Source of the DNA: an uncultured Alphaproteobacteria bacterium
GTDB lineage: Bacteria; Pseudomonadota; Alphaproteobacteria; Rhodobacterales; Rhodobacteraceae
Assembly: GCA_902619165.1 (NCBI GenBank)
Contig: CACNDI010000006.1
Span: 1 to 64,000, forward strand
DNA: 64,000 bases
Direction: 5' to 3'
The position numbers were made by a program, and so were the translations under genes. Shown in pieces: positions 1 to 8,452 of the stretch. Under the pieces are notes generated by a model that saw nothing but the letters and a program-made list of their open reading frames with translations, was not told the origin of the DNA and did not search any database. How positions within the stretch are numbered: position 1 is the stretch's first letter; the number at the start of each line of letters is the position of its first letter.

Positions 1-1155
1 TATGACACTTCAAGCGATTCAAAAATTCTATTAGATACTGTCCAAAAATTCATGGCTGACGAAATTTATCCGCATGAAGAACGTGTGGATAAACTTGGTT
101 ATGTTCCAGATGAAATAGGAAAACAAATAGAAGAAAAATCAAAAGAAGTTGGATTATTTGCAGCTAATCTTCCAGAAAAATACGGTGGAGGGGGATTAGA
201 TTATTCTTCAATGATGATTGTTGAAAGGGAGTATGGAAAAACTTCACATGCTTTACATTCATGGATAGCACGTCCTACCGAAATACTTCTAGCCTGCAAC
301 GAAAAGCAAATGGAAGAATACCTTTATCCCTGTGTAAAAGGTGATAAACGAGAATTATTTGCATTAACAGAACCTGGCGCGGGCTCTGATATCATGAGCA
401 TGAAATCGAACGCTAAAAAAGAAGGAGCTGACTGGATTTTGAATGGTTCCAAACATTTTATTTCTGGACCATGTATGCCAGATTTTGCGATTGTATTTGC
501 TGCTACGGGAGAAGATGAAACGCCTCGCGGAAAAAGAAAAAGAATTACAGCCTTCCTAGTAGATGTTGGCATTCCTGGATTTGATATTCAAGAAGGTACA
601 AAGTGCATCAGCTACCGGGGATATAAAAATTACCAGTTAAGCTTTAATGACGTTAGGCTTTCTGCTGATAAGATACTAGGTACTGAGGGTAATGGGCTTT
701 CATTATCTGGGAAATGGCTTGGCATGGGTCGTATTTGGGTAGGAGCAACTTGCTGTGGCAAGGCAGAACGAATTCTTGACTTAGCTTTAGACTGGGCTGC
801 TCAAAGAAAACAATTTGGCAAGCCAATAGGAACTTTCCAAGCAACTGGTTTCAAGCTAGCAGATATGAAAATGAACTTACGAGCCGCAGACCTTTTAGTA
901 AAAGATGCTGTGGACAGGGCTCTGTCTGGTCAAATGATGGATGAAGATGCGGCTATTGTTAAGATTTTCTGTTCAGAAATGCTTAATAAGGTAGCAGATG
1001 ATACTGTTCAGATTTTTGGAGGAATGGGCTTAATGGAAGAGATGCCTATTGAGAGGCTTTGGAGAGACTCACGTTTGGAAAGAATTTGGGATGGAACCTC
1101 TGAAATACAAAGGCATATTGTAACGCGCTCAATGCTTAGACCTCTTGGGGCATGA
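1..1155 (+). CDS. acyl-CoA dehydrogenase (5' end outside window)
   Basis: FAD-dependent acyl-CoA dehydrogenase that puts a 2,3 double bond into an acyl-CoA and passes electrons to ETF. The reading frame is open from base 1, and the 17 codons before the first ATG (base 52) encode family-like sequence (LLDTVQKF), so the true start lies just left of the window. About 384 residues are visible, close to full family length. FAD/substrate motifs LTEPGAGSD and FGGMGLMEE and the C-terminal IWDGTSEIQR are present. The catalytic glutamate expected in that last motif (EGTS in MCAD and SCAD) is aspartate here. The stop overlaps the next gene's ATG (ATGA), so the two are translationally coupled. Substrate unknown; a DmdC-like role is possible but unproven. 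Confidence 0.9.
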   Translation, partial: YDTSSDSKILLDTVQKFMADEIYPHEERVDKLGYVPDEIGKQIEEKSKEVGLFAANLPEKYGGGGLDYSSMMIVEREYGKTSHALHSWIARPTEILLACNEKQMEEYLYPCVKGDKRELFALTEPGAGSDIMSMKSNAKKEGADWILNGSKHFISGPCMPDFAIVFAATGEDETPRGKRKRITAFLVDVGIPGFDIQEGTKCISYRGYKNYQLSFNDVRLSADKILGTEGNGLSLSGKWLGMGRIWVGATCCGKAERILDLALDWAAQRKQFGKPIGTFQATGFKLADMKMNLRAADLLVKDAVDRALSGQMMDEDAAIVKIFCSEMLNKVADDTVQIFGGMGLMEEMPIERLWRDSRLERIWDGTSEIQRHIVTRSMLRPLGA

Positions 1156-3227
1156 TTTTAGACTCTTTTAAAAGCATTGATCGTTTTTTTAAAGCAAAAT
1201 CAGTCGTTTTTATCGGTGGCAAAGATATATTTGTTCCCATAAGGGAGTTAAAAAGAAGAGGTTATAAGGGAAAAATATTTGTTGTTAACCCAACCAGAAA
1301 GAAAATCGATAATTATAAATGTTTAAGAAAGGTTTCCGACCTTCCGTTGAGTCCAGATGCTGCGTTCATCGCTGTGCCTGCTAAAGAGGTTATTTCAACC
1401 GTGAGGGCTCTTAAAGCTATTAAGTGCAAGGGAATAGTATGTTATTCGGCAGGGTTTAAAGAAATCGGTAAGGCTGGAAAATACCTTGAGGATAGACTTA
1501 TTAAGGAATGCGGTGACACTCCATTAATTGGGCCTAATTGTTATGGATTTATTAATTTTTCTGACAACCTTGCACTTTGGCCGTTTTCACACAAAGGCAA
1601 ACGTTGTAAAAAGGGAATTGCGCTTATTACTCAAAGCGGAATGCTATCATCAGATATTATTATGGCAACTAGATCACTTCCAATTAGCTTTATGGTATCC
1701 GCGGGGAACCAAGCTGTAACAAAGATTGAAGACTTAATTTACTATTTCAGCAAAAAGACAAATGTGTCCTGCATTGCTATACACATCGAAGGAGTTTCTG
1801 ATTTAACTAGATTTGTGGAGGCCTCAAAATTTTCATTTAATGCAGGAAAACCTATTATTGTTTACAAATCCGGTAAATCACAAATTGGTAAAAGGATTGC
1901 TAAAAGCCATACCGGATCTCTTTCCGGAAATAATGAAATGTATTCAGCACTTTTTAAGCAATTGGCCATTACTGAAGTGCATGACCCAATACAATTACTT
2001 GAAACAGCTAAATTATTTAGTATTTCGTGCCCAATAAAAACAAATAAAATTTTAGCACTTACCTGTTCTGGTGGTGGTGCTGCAATGGTTGCAGATAACG
2101 CAGAAGAATTAGAATTAAAGTTACCAAACTTTAGTAAAAGTCAGAAAAAATCACTGGACAGAGTGTTACCAAAAATAGCAACAATATCAAACCCCTTGGA
2201 TTACACAACACCCATATGGGGTATTCCAGAAAAGACAGGTCCAGTATTTAAAAACGCACTGAAAAACGACTATTCCACAGCAATTTTGGTACAGGATTTT
2301 CCTCATGCGCAAATAAACGAGACTGAACAGCTCTATCTAAACGATACAAAGGTTTTTATAAATGAGTGTAAACTTGTTGGTCTTACTCCCATTATCTGTT
2401 CAACTCTGCCTGAAAACATTAATGAAGGTGTAGGCAATAAGATTTTGAAGTTAGGTGGTGTTCCAATGCAGGGTATATATAACTGTTTAAACGCAGTAAA
2501 ACAGCTCTTAGACTACAATAACTTCAGTGATAAAAAAGAGTTGCATAATTTAAAGTTTACACAATACAAAAATAATAGATTTGTGAACACAAACGAGTAC
2601 CAAGGAAAAATTCGTATTAGAGAAAAAGGAATAAAAGTTCCTAATGCACAACTTGTCAAAAATGTAAAAGATTTAGAAAAATTAAAAATTAAATTTCCAA
2701 TTGTTTTAAAGTTTACTAGCTCAAAAATTTTACATAAGACCGAGTTAGGAGCTGTTAAATTAAATATTAATAGTCGAACGGAGCTAATTTCAAAATATCA
2801 CGAAGTTAAAAAATCATTGGGCTTAAAGGCAATTAATAATGGTACTTTTTTGATTGAAGAAATGCTTCCAGCTCCAATTGCAGAAATGTTTTTAAGCATT
2901 CGAAGTGACAAAACATTTGGTAATGTGTTAGTTGTTGGCATGGGAGGAGCATTAACTGAATTATACAGGGATACAAAAACTTTTATATTACCTGTATCAA
3001 AAAAATATATTTCACAAGAAATAAAAAAAATGAAGTTTTTCAATTTAATCAATGGTTTTCGTAATAATAGTAAAGCAAATTTCAATATGATTATTAATGA
3101 AATATTTAAAATAGTAGCTTTTCATAGCCAAGAAGAAAATGGGTGCGCATCAATAGAGATAAATCCATTTTTTATATACGAAGATAGCATGATAGCAGCC
3201 GATTGTGTTTTAAGCCAAAAAATATAA
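1152..3227 (+). CDS. NDP-forming acyl-CoA ligase (ACD family), fused alpha+beta
   Basis: Single-chain acid--CoA ligase (ADP-forming) or protein-acetyltransferase-like enzyme of 691 residues. Order: N-terminal CoA-binding Rossmann domain (about 10-140), succinyl-CoA-ligase-like domains (about 150-450) with the expected phosphohistidine H253 in AKSHTGSLSG, and a C-terminal ATP-grasp domain (about 480-690) with VLKFTSSKILHKTELGAVKL. There is no GNAT domain, so a ligase is more likely than a Pat acetyltransferase. It is coupled to the acyl-CoA dehydrogenase by a 4-base overlap, so the pair probably activates and oxidises the same short acid. The ATP-dependent DMSP lyase DddX belongs to this superfamily; with ProXWV and DddP nearby that alternative deserves a test. 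It converges on proV with only 4 bases between stops. Confidence 0.85.
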   Translation: MILDSFKSIDRFFKAKSVVFIGGKDIFVPIRELKRRGYKGKIFVVNPTRKKIDNYKCLRKVSDLPLSPDAAFIAVPAKEVISTVRALKAIKCKGIVCYSAGFKEIGKAGKYLEDRLIKECGDTPLIGPNCYGFINFSDNLALWPFSHKGKRCKKGIALITQSGMLSSDIIMATRSLPISFMVSAGNQAVTKIEDLIYYFSKKTNVSCIAIHIEGVSDLTRFVEASKFSFNAGKPIIVYKSGKSQIGKRIAKSHTGSLSGNNEMYSALFKQLAITEVHDPIQLLETAKLFSISCPIKTNKILALTCSGGGAAMVADNAEELELKLPNFSKSQKKSLDRVLPKIATISNPLDYTTPIWGIPEKTGPVFKNALKNDYSTAILVQDFPHAQINETEQLYLNDTKVFINECKLVGLTPIICSTLPENINEGVGNKILKLGGVPMQGIYNCLNAVKQLLDYNNFSDKKELHNLKFTQYKNNRFVNTNEYQGKIRIREKGIKVPNAQLVKNVKDLEKLKIKFPIVLKFTSSKILHKTELGAVKLNINSRTELISKYHEVKKSLGLKAINNGTFLIEEMLPAPIAEMFLSIRSDKTFGNVLVVGMGGALTELYRDTKTFILPVSKKYISQEIKKMKFFNLINGFRNNSKANFNMIINEIFKIVAFHSQEENGCASIEINPFFIYEDSMIAADCVLSQKI

Positions 3228-3231
3228 GATC

Positions 3232-4275
3232 CTATTTGTATTTTTCTTTGTTTTTTGAAGCTTTTTCTCTGAAAAGCGCACCTATAGCTGCGTCTAAGGT
3301 GACTTTTCCTATTTTTTTACCTTTATCATCGATGACGCTACACTCATTGTTCTTTTCATTATTTAAGACCTTTAAAGCGTCTTCGAGGGAACACGAGCTG
3401 TCTAAAGAAGCGCCTTTACTAGTACCTTTTTGCATAATGGATTTAACTTCAATAACTTTACCACGGTTAATATCTTTAATGAAATCAGAGATATAGTCAT
3501 CAGCAGGCTTCATTATTATTTGTTGAGGATCACCTTTTTGAATAATCTTTCCATCCCTCAATATTGCAATGTTATCTCCAATTCTGAGAGCTTCATCTAA
3601 ATCGTGCGTAATAAATATAATTGTCTTATGTAAATCTTTTTGAAGTTCTAAAAGAATATTTTGCATGTCAGTTCTTATTAAAGGGTCTAAGGCTGAAAAT
3701 GCTTCATCCATCAATAATATAGGAGCATCTGTTGCCAATGCTCTAGCCAAACCAACTCTCTGTTGCATGCCACCGGAGAGTTGAGCAGGATATCTTTCCT
3801 CAAAACCTGATAACCCCACACTCTCAATCCACTTATGGCTTTTCTCCTTCGCTATACTCTCTTGCTCTCCTTGGATGGTCAGGCCATACGCAACGTTTTG
3901 CGCTACTGTTTTATGCGGTAATAGAGCAAACTTTTGAAAAACCATAGACGTTTTCTTTCGCCTGAACTCACGCAACTGAAGTTGTGACATGGAAAGAATA
4001 TCCTCATCATCTACGGTAATTGCGCCTGCTGTAGGTTCAATCAAACGATTGATATGTCTTATCAGAGTTGACTTTCCAGAGCCTGATAGTCCCATAATCA
4101 CTTGTATTCTTTGTTCAGGAATATCTAGATTAATATTGTTTAGTCCAAGGACATGACTATGATTATCCAATAGCTCCTGTTTTGAAATTCCATTTTTTAC
4201 AGGATCTATAAAAGATTTACCTCTAGGACCAAAGATTTTATAGAGATTTTCTATTTTAAGCTTCGTTTTACTCAT
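3232..4275 (-). CDS. proV: glycine betaine/proline-type ABC transporter ATPase ProV
   Basis: Cytoplasmic ATPase of an osmolyte importer (betaine, proline betaine, choline or DMSP). Walker A GLSGSGKST, signature LSGGMQQRVGLARAL and Walker B ILLMDEAFSALDP are present, with the ProV-type N-terminal extension and a C-terminal CBS-like segment (about the last 65 residues). I start it at 4275 (MSKTKLKIENLY, 347 aa), not at the ATG 60 bases upstream. That start overlaps the proW stop by 8 bases, as expected for coupling, and the extra 20 residues are unlike the family. It is the last gene of proX-proW-proV. Substrate cannot be read from the ATPase. Confidence 0.9.
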   Translation of the reverse strand: MSKTKLKIENLYKIFGPRGKSFIDPVKNGISKQELLDNHSHVLGLNNINLDIPEQRIQVIMGLSGSGKSTLIRHINRLIEPTAGAITVDDEDILSMSQLQLREFRRKKTSMVFQKFALLPHKTVAQNVAYGLTIQGEQESIAKEKSHKWIESVGLSGFEERYPAQLSGGMQQRVGLARALATDAPILLMDEAFSALDPLIRTDMQNILLELQKDLHKTIIFITHDLDEALRIGDNIAILRDGKIIQKGDPQQIIMKPADDYISDFIKDINRGKVIEVKSIMQKGTSKGASLDSSCSLEDALKVLNNEKNNECSVIDDKGKKIGKVTLDAAIGALFREKASKNKEKYK

Positions 4276-5158
4276 GCTCTTTTCCGTACCGATGAGCCTG
4301 AAGTCTTTGTCCGTATCGCTGTGATACCCTATCAAAAATTATTGCCAACGCGACAATTGCTAAACCGTTCATCAAGCCGAGTGTTAAATATTGATTTTGA
4401 ACAGCTTGCAGAACCGGCATACCTAACCCTTTAACACCAATCATTGAAGCTATAACAACCATTGCAAGCGCCATCATGATAGTTTGGTTTACTCCAGCAA
4501 AAATATTTGGTAATGCCAAGGGGATTTGAACCGAAAAGAGCTTTTGTCTGTAGCTAGAGCCAAAAGCATCTGCAGCCTCAAGAATTTCTTTATCCACTAA
4601 CCTTATGCCTAGATTAGTTAAACGAATTATTGGAGGTATCGCGTATACACAAACAGCTATCAAGCCAGGTACTCTTCCAATGCCTAAAAGCATTACAACG
4701 GGTAACAAATATACGAAGATTGGAATAGTTTGCATTAAATCTAAAATTGGCGTTATAGCACTTTGCACGCGATCGTAGCGCGACATTAGTATTCCAATTG
4801 GGATTCCGACGGCTATACAAATAAGTGTAGAGACAGATATTAATGAAATAGTTGCCATCATATCTTTCCACATTCCAAAATAACCAATTAACATAAAAGA
4901 AACTACAGAGCCTAAAGCCAGTTTCCAGCTTCTAGACCCCAGATAGGCAAGCCCCGCGACTATTAAAAGTATAATTGGCCATGGAGTCGCTATTAAGAGT
5001 TTTTCTAACCATACTAAGAAGAAATACAAAGGATCAAAGAATGCTTCAATAGCATCTCCATTTGACCTAGACCATTCTCTAAAAGATCCATCAATACCTT
5101 TTTTCAGATCTCTTAGGTCTCGTTTGCCCAAACTCGGAAACTCTGACAGCCAATCCAT
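4268..5158 (-). CDS. proW: betaine-type ABC transporter permease ProW
   Basis: Inner-membrane permease of the same importer, 296 residues. A hydrophilic N-terminal stretch of about 45 residues, as in ProW of E. coli, precedes 6-7 hydrophobic helices. The EAA-type coupling loop is visible as ILEAADAFGSSYRQKLFSVQIPLA, followed by LPNIFAGVNQTIMMALAMVVIASMIG, which is typical of the OpuA/ProW family. It lies 73 bases after proX, separated by a strong terminator hairpin, so its expression is probably lower than that of proX. Its 3' end overlaps proV. Confidence 0.9.
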   Translation of the reverse strand: MDWLSEFPSLGKRDLRDLKKGIDGSFREWSRSNGDAIEAFFDPLYFFLVWLEKLLIATPWPIILLIVAGLAYLGSRSWKLALGSVVSFMLIGYFGMWKDMMATISLISVSTLICIAVGIPIGILMSRYDRVQSAITPILDLMQTIPIFVYLLPVVMLLGIGRVPGLIAVCVYAIPPIIRLTNLGIRLVDKEILEAADAFGSSYRQKLFSVQIPLALPNIFAGVNQTIMMALAMVVIASMIGVKGLGMPVLQAVQNQYLTLGLMNGLAIVALAIIFDRVSQRYGQRLQAHRYGKEHE

Positions 5159-5179
5159 GTGGTACCCTTATCAAAAAAT

Positions 5180-5215
5180 TAAAAAAAAAGTCGCCTCAGT
5201 TACCCGAGGCGACTT
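5180..5215 (-). terminator. intrinsic (leaky) terminator between proX and proW
   Basis: A perfect 10-bp inverted repeat, AAGTCGCCTC / GAGGCGACTT, with an 8-base loop at 5188-5215. Read on the minus strand it is followed at once by nine U residues (5181-5189 on the plus strand are all A). It lies between the stop of proX and the start of proW within one operon. The likely role is to end most transcripts after the binding-protein gene and let some read through. Confidence 0.88.
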
Positions 5216-5231
5216 AAATAAACATACATTT

Positions 5232-6236
5232 TTAGAGAGATGCCTTAACCTTCTTAGCGACGTCTGCAGACACCCAAGGTGTCCAAACATCTTCATATTC
5301 GATTAAAAACTCCACAGCTGCATCTGGACCATTTGCTTGGTTGTCCTCCATATACACCAACATTTTGTTCATAATTGGACCTGGGAAAATACGTTTCGCA
5401 AAATAACCCATAGCATCTGCTCCTGCAGACTCTTTGAAGTTTGTAGTCACAATAGTGTGAACTTCTGACTTAGTCCAGGCTGATGGCTTTGGATCAGCAC
5501 AGTCTTGTTCAGCTTTTGCAATACATCCATCCCAGTTTTCTGCACCAGCAAAGGGCACTCCAAACGGAACAAGCTGCATATTAAATTTTCCGATAGGAGC
5601 TGTTGGAGCCCAATAATACCCAAACCAGTTATCTCCTCTTTGTACAGCTTTTGCCATTGATGCATCAAGACCAGCTTGTGAACCTGGGTCAACTAAGATC
5701 CAGCCTTTATCTTCCATTTTGAACGCTCTAAAAAGGTTTATGTTTGAAAGTTGGCATCCCCATCCTGCGGGACATCCAATGAATTCACCTTTTGAAGGAT
5801 CCTCTTTTGCCGGGAAAAGATCTGGTCTTTCAAGAATATCTAAAACAGTCTTTAGACCTGGGTTCTTTGTAAGCACGTAATCTGGCACCCACCATCCTTC
5901 TCCAAGGTCAGTGATTGGCATTTCTCTTGCTGAATGCAATCTTCCTTCGTCCATTGCCTTGAAAAGTGGTTCCCTAACCGCGTTTATCCATAACTCGGCA
6001 GCAACATCAGGTTGTCCCTTCTCATTCATAGATGCAAAAGTCGTAGTAGTTGCACCGGCAACCATTTCGATTTCGCAACCATAACCCTCTTCAAGGATAA
6101 TTTTATCGACATTTGCCATTAGTGTAGCTGATGGCCAGTTCATATCAGCCATAGAAATTGATCCACATGCCGCGTAGACATTTGTGGCTAAAGCCATAGT
6201 GCCAGCAACGACAGTTGACATCAAAAATTTATACAT
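5232..6236 (-). CDS. proX: betaine-type ABC transporter substrate-binding protein ProX
   Basis: Periplasmic binding protein of the OpuAC/ProX family, 334 residues. A signal peptide covers residues 1-22 (MYKFLMSTVVAGTMALA, cleavage after NVYA). The mature start CGSISMADMNWPSA and later tryptophan-rich segments (DNWFGYYWAPTAPIGK, WTPWVSAD) fit the aromatic cage that holds quaternary ammonium or sulfonium groups. A good ribosome site (GGAAGGA) precedes the ATG. It is first in the operon and is followed by the terminator at 5180-5215, so it should be made in excess. DMSP is a plausible ligand because dddP lies 12 kb away, but betaine is equally possible. Confidence 0.9.
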   Translation of the reverse strand: MYKFLMSTVVAGTMALATNVYAACGSISMADMNWPSATLMANVDKIILEEGYGCEIEMVAGATTTTFASMNEKGQPDVAAELWINAVREPLFKAMDEGRLHSAREMPITDLGEGWWVPDYVLTKNPGLKTVLDILERPDLFPAKEDPSKGEFIGCPAGWGCQLSNINLFRAFKMEDKGWILVDPGSQAGLDASMAKAVQRGDNWFGYYWAPTAPIGKFNMQLVPFGVPFAGAENWDGCIAKAEQDCADPKPSAWTKSEVHTIVTTNFKESAGADAMGYFAKRIFPGPIMNKMLVYMEDNQANGPDAAVEFLIEYEDVWTPWVSADVAKKVKASL

Positions 6237-6435
6237 ATTTCTTTCCTTCCATTTTAGGTCATACGTTAAAGACCAAGATTTGTTTATACCAAGGCTACCC
6301 GTTTCATTAAGCTCTTGTCAATAGCAACAACCTTTTTTAGTAGCCAGCTTTACAATTGCAACCCAATATTCATTCAATTATTGAGCTAGTACTTTAAAAA
6401 ATGCTTGAAAAAGAGCTGGTTTGTTTTAGGATCGG

Positions 6436-6465
6436 TTGAGAGGTCGGTCGCTAGCCCTCTATAAA
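6436..6465 (+). promoter_or_regulatory. sigma70-like promoter for the small gene at 6496
   Basis: TTGAGA (6436-6441) and TATAAA (6460-6465) are separated by 18 bases, close to the sigma70 consensus and 30 bases upstream of the GTG of the small gene. The rest of 6237-6435 shows the proX ribosome site and AT-rich upstream DNA, with no other gene I can support. Confidence 0.5.
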
Positions 6466-6495
6466 AAAAGGCCTTAAATGTTTTCGGAGGCTATA

Positions 6496-6753
6496 GTGGC
6501 TTTTTTCAATTTAATATTTTCCAAGCTTAACAACAAGAAAACCACTTACAGTGTGGGTCAGAGGCTATACTCAAGAACAAAACGCAATGCCCTCCTTTTA
6601 GAAAAAGAAATCTTTGTAAATGACATAAAGCATTTTCGTGTAAGCATTGAGGGTGCGCCAATAAAAAAAGCTGTCATTTTAAGTGAGAATGCTTTACAAA
6701 ATGATAAATATAAAGAATTTGAAAATAGACCAAAAATAGAAAAACTTTTTTGA
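6496..6753 (+). CDS. small hypothetical protein (85 aa)
   Basis: No family recognised. I start it at GTG 6496 because a perfect GGAGG (6486-6490) sits 5 bases upstream; the in-frame ATG at 6478 has no ribosome site. The product is a basic, soluble-looking protein of 85 residues (starts MAFFNLIFSKLNN, then KTTYSVGQRLYSRTKRNALL) ending in a charged tail. A promoter-like pair lies upstream. It stands alone between two minus-strand units. A minus-strand ORF overlapping the same bases (6558-6770) has no ribosome site I can see and is less likely. Confidence 0.5.
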   Translation: MAFFNLIFSKLNNKKTTYSVGQRLYSRTKRNALLLEKEIFVNDIKHFRVSIEGAPIKKAVILSENALQNDKYKEFENRPKIEKLF

Positions 6754-6783
6754 TTTTCTTTGTCTTTCAACCCTTATTTACTT

Positions 6784-8418
6784 CTAACGATCAGGGGTCA
6801 GCATTATCACATCATCTGTTAGGCCCTCTTTTCTGACATCTACCTTACTTAACTTCCCAGACCCAGTTTTTCTGATACTGTCTACAAACCTAATATACTT
6901 TGGAACAGCAAACCTAGGTAGCTTTTCTTGACAAAAGAGCAGAAATTTCTCGTTATCTATTTTGTCTCCTTTATTTTTAACAATGCAAACAAGGACTTCA
7001 TCCTCACCACCTGATTTTTCTGTTTTTACCCCTATTGCTGCACTTTCATCCACTTGCGGATATGAATTAATAACTTGTTCCAACTCAAAAGCAGAAATGT
7101 TCTCGCCTCTGCGCCTGATGCAGTCCTTTATTCTATCAAAATAATGCATCCTTCCCTTTTCATCAAAATAGCACGCATCACCAGTGTGAAACCATAAATT
7201 TCGCCAAGACTCTAAGGTTTTCTCTGGCATTTTATAATAACCTGCAGAAAAGATACCTGGGTGCCTAGGCCTTATAAGAAGTTCTCCAATTTTATTACTG
7301 GGTAGAGTTTCATCGTTTTCAGGATTGGCTATTTTGACCTCATATAATTCGCCAATTGGATAGCCTGCGCAGCCGGGAATAGTCTTGTCACTAGAGTTTT
7401 TCTCATAGAAACTCATTCCACTTTCGGTCATACCAAAACCTTGGAAAAACTTTATATCAAATCGTTTCTCAAATTTATCGGCCCACTCGGCACCAATGGG
7501 AACGGCTCCTATATGCCTCAATGAATGATCTCTATCAAAATCACTGTTAGCAGTATTGAAAATAAATTCAGTCATGACGCCTAGTAGATTCGTTACAGTT
7601 GCTTTACAATTAATGTTATCCTGCAACCATCTGTTGGGACTGAACCTTTCTACACAGTAAACATTCATACCTGCGTAGAGAGCAGCAAAACATTGAATAC
7701 TTAACGCATTAATATGGAAAAGTGGCATGCATATGTAATAGGTATCTTCAGTGGTTAAATGTTGAACCTCCGCGCTTATAATTGAATACGAAAAAAAATG
7801 CCCGTGTGTTAATAAGACTCCCTTAGACGGCCCAGTAGTACCAGACGTATACATTATCGCACAAATTTTATGAATTGAAGCAGTCTTCAGTAGACTTAAA
7901 TCGCTAGCACGACTAGGAGAGTCAAAGCATGATTGAAAGGTGATATCCGCTTCTGAATGGAGAGCCATTGGCACTAATTTTTTATCAAAAGATTTAGTTA
8001 CTATAGTGCTTTTAAGTTTATTTTTTTGTGGTTTGATGTCTTTAAAAACATCAAGCAACATATTATCAATTATAACTATTTTAGGATCAGAATTAAAAAA
8101 CTGATGCTCTAAGAATTGCCCTCTTAATTCTGTATTTATAGGAACAAAAACAGCCCCGATCTTCATTACGGCAAACAGAGAAATAAGAAATTCTGGACTA
8201 TTTTTTAGAAGACAAAAGACATTTTCGTCCTCTTTAAGTCCAATATCTAAAAGTTTATAAGCGAATTTATCTGACTGCTCATCAAGTAATTTAAACGAGA
8301 GAGAATTGCCGGAATCAAATCTAATGAATTCTTTGTCCCCATATTCAGACGCTCTGATCTTTAACAACTTCAAAATATTCCAGTTGGATTTCTCTGCAAA
8401 AACACCTCTTTCTTTCAT
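6784..8418 (-). CDS. AMP-forming acyl-CoA ligase, CaiC-like
   Basis: Class I adenylate-forming ligase (acid + ATP + CoA to acyl-CoA + AMP + PPi), cytoplasmic, 544 residues. Visible are the P-loop MYTSGTTGPSKGVLLTH, the A5 motif GFGMTESG, HTGDACYFDEKG and the hinge DRIKDCIRRRGENISAFELE, which is close to crotonobetaine/carnitine-CoA ligase. I use ATG 8418 because CGGAG lies 7 bases upstream on the minus strand; an upstream ATG at 8436 lacks one. No carnitine CoA-transferase or hydratase genes are nearby, so the acid it activates is open. It lies 34 bases downstream of the EamA exporter gene, possibly in one transcript. Confidence 0.85.
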   Translation of the reverse strand: MKERGVFAEKSNWNILKLLKIRASEYGDKEFIRFDSGNSLSFKLLDEQSDKFAYKLLDIGLKEDENVFCLLKNSPEFLISLFAVMKIGAVFVPINTELRGQFLEHQFFNSDPKIVIIDNMLLDVFKDIKPQKNKLKSTIVTKSFDKKLVPMALHSEADITFQSCFDSPSRASDLSLLKTASIHKICAIMYTSGTTGPSKGVLLTHGHFFSYSIISAEVQHLTTEDTYYICMPLFHINALSIQCFAALYAGMNVYCVERFSPNRWLQDNINCKATVTNLLGVMTEFIFNTANSDFDRDHSLRHIGAVPIGAEWADKFEKRFDIKFFQGFGMTESGMSFYEKNSSDKTIPGCAGYPIGELYEVKIANPENDETLPSNKIGELLIRPRHPGIFSAGYYKMPEKTLESWRNLWFHTGDACYFDEKGRMHYFDRIKDCIRRRGENISAFELEQVINSYPQVDESAAIGVKTEKSGGEDEVLVCIVKNKGDKIDNEKFLLFCQEKLPRFAVPKYIRFVDSIRKTGSGKLSKVDVRKEGLTDDVIMLTPDR

Positions 8419-8452
8419 AATAAAACTCCGTACCACAAGATAGCTAAAAAAA

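Noticed and set aside
6439..6505. Hairpins around the A-run and the GGCTTTTTT near 6465-6505 as a terminator
   Set aside because: The stem is short and bulged, and it would lie across the start of the small gene.
6558..6770. Minus-strand 70-codon ORF opposite the small gene at 6496
   Set aside because: No ribosome site seen; the plus strand has a promoter-like pair and GGAGG at the right distance.
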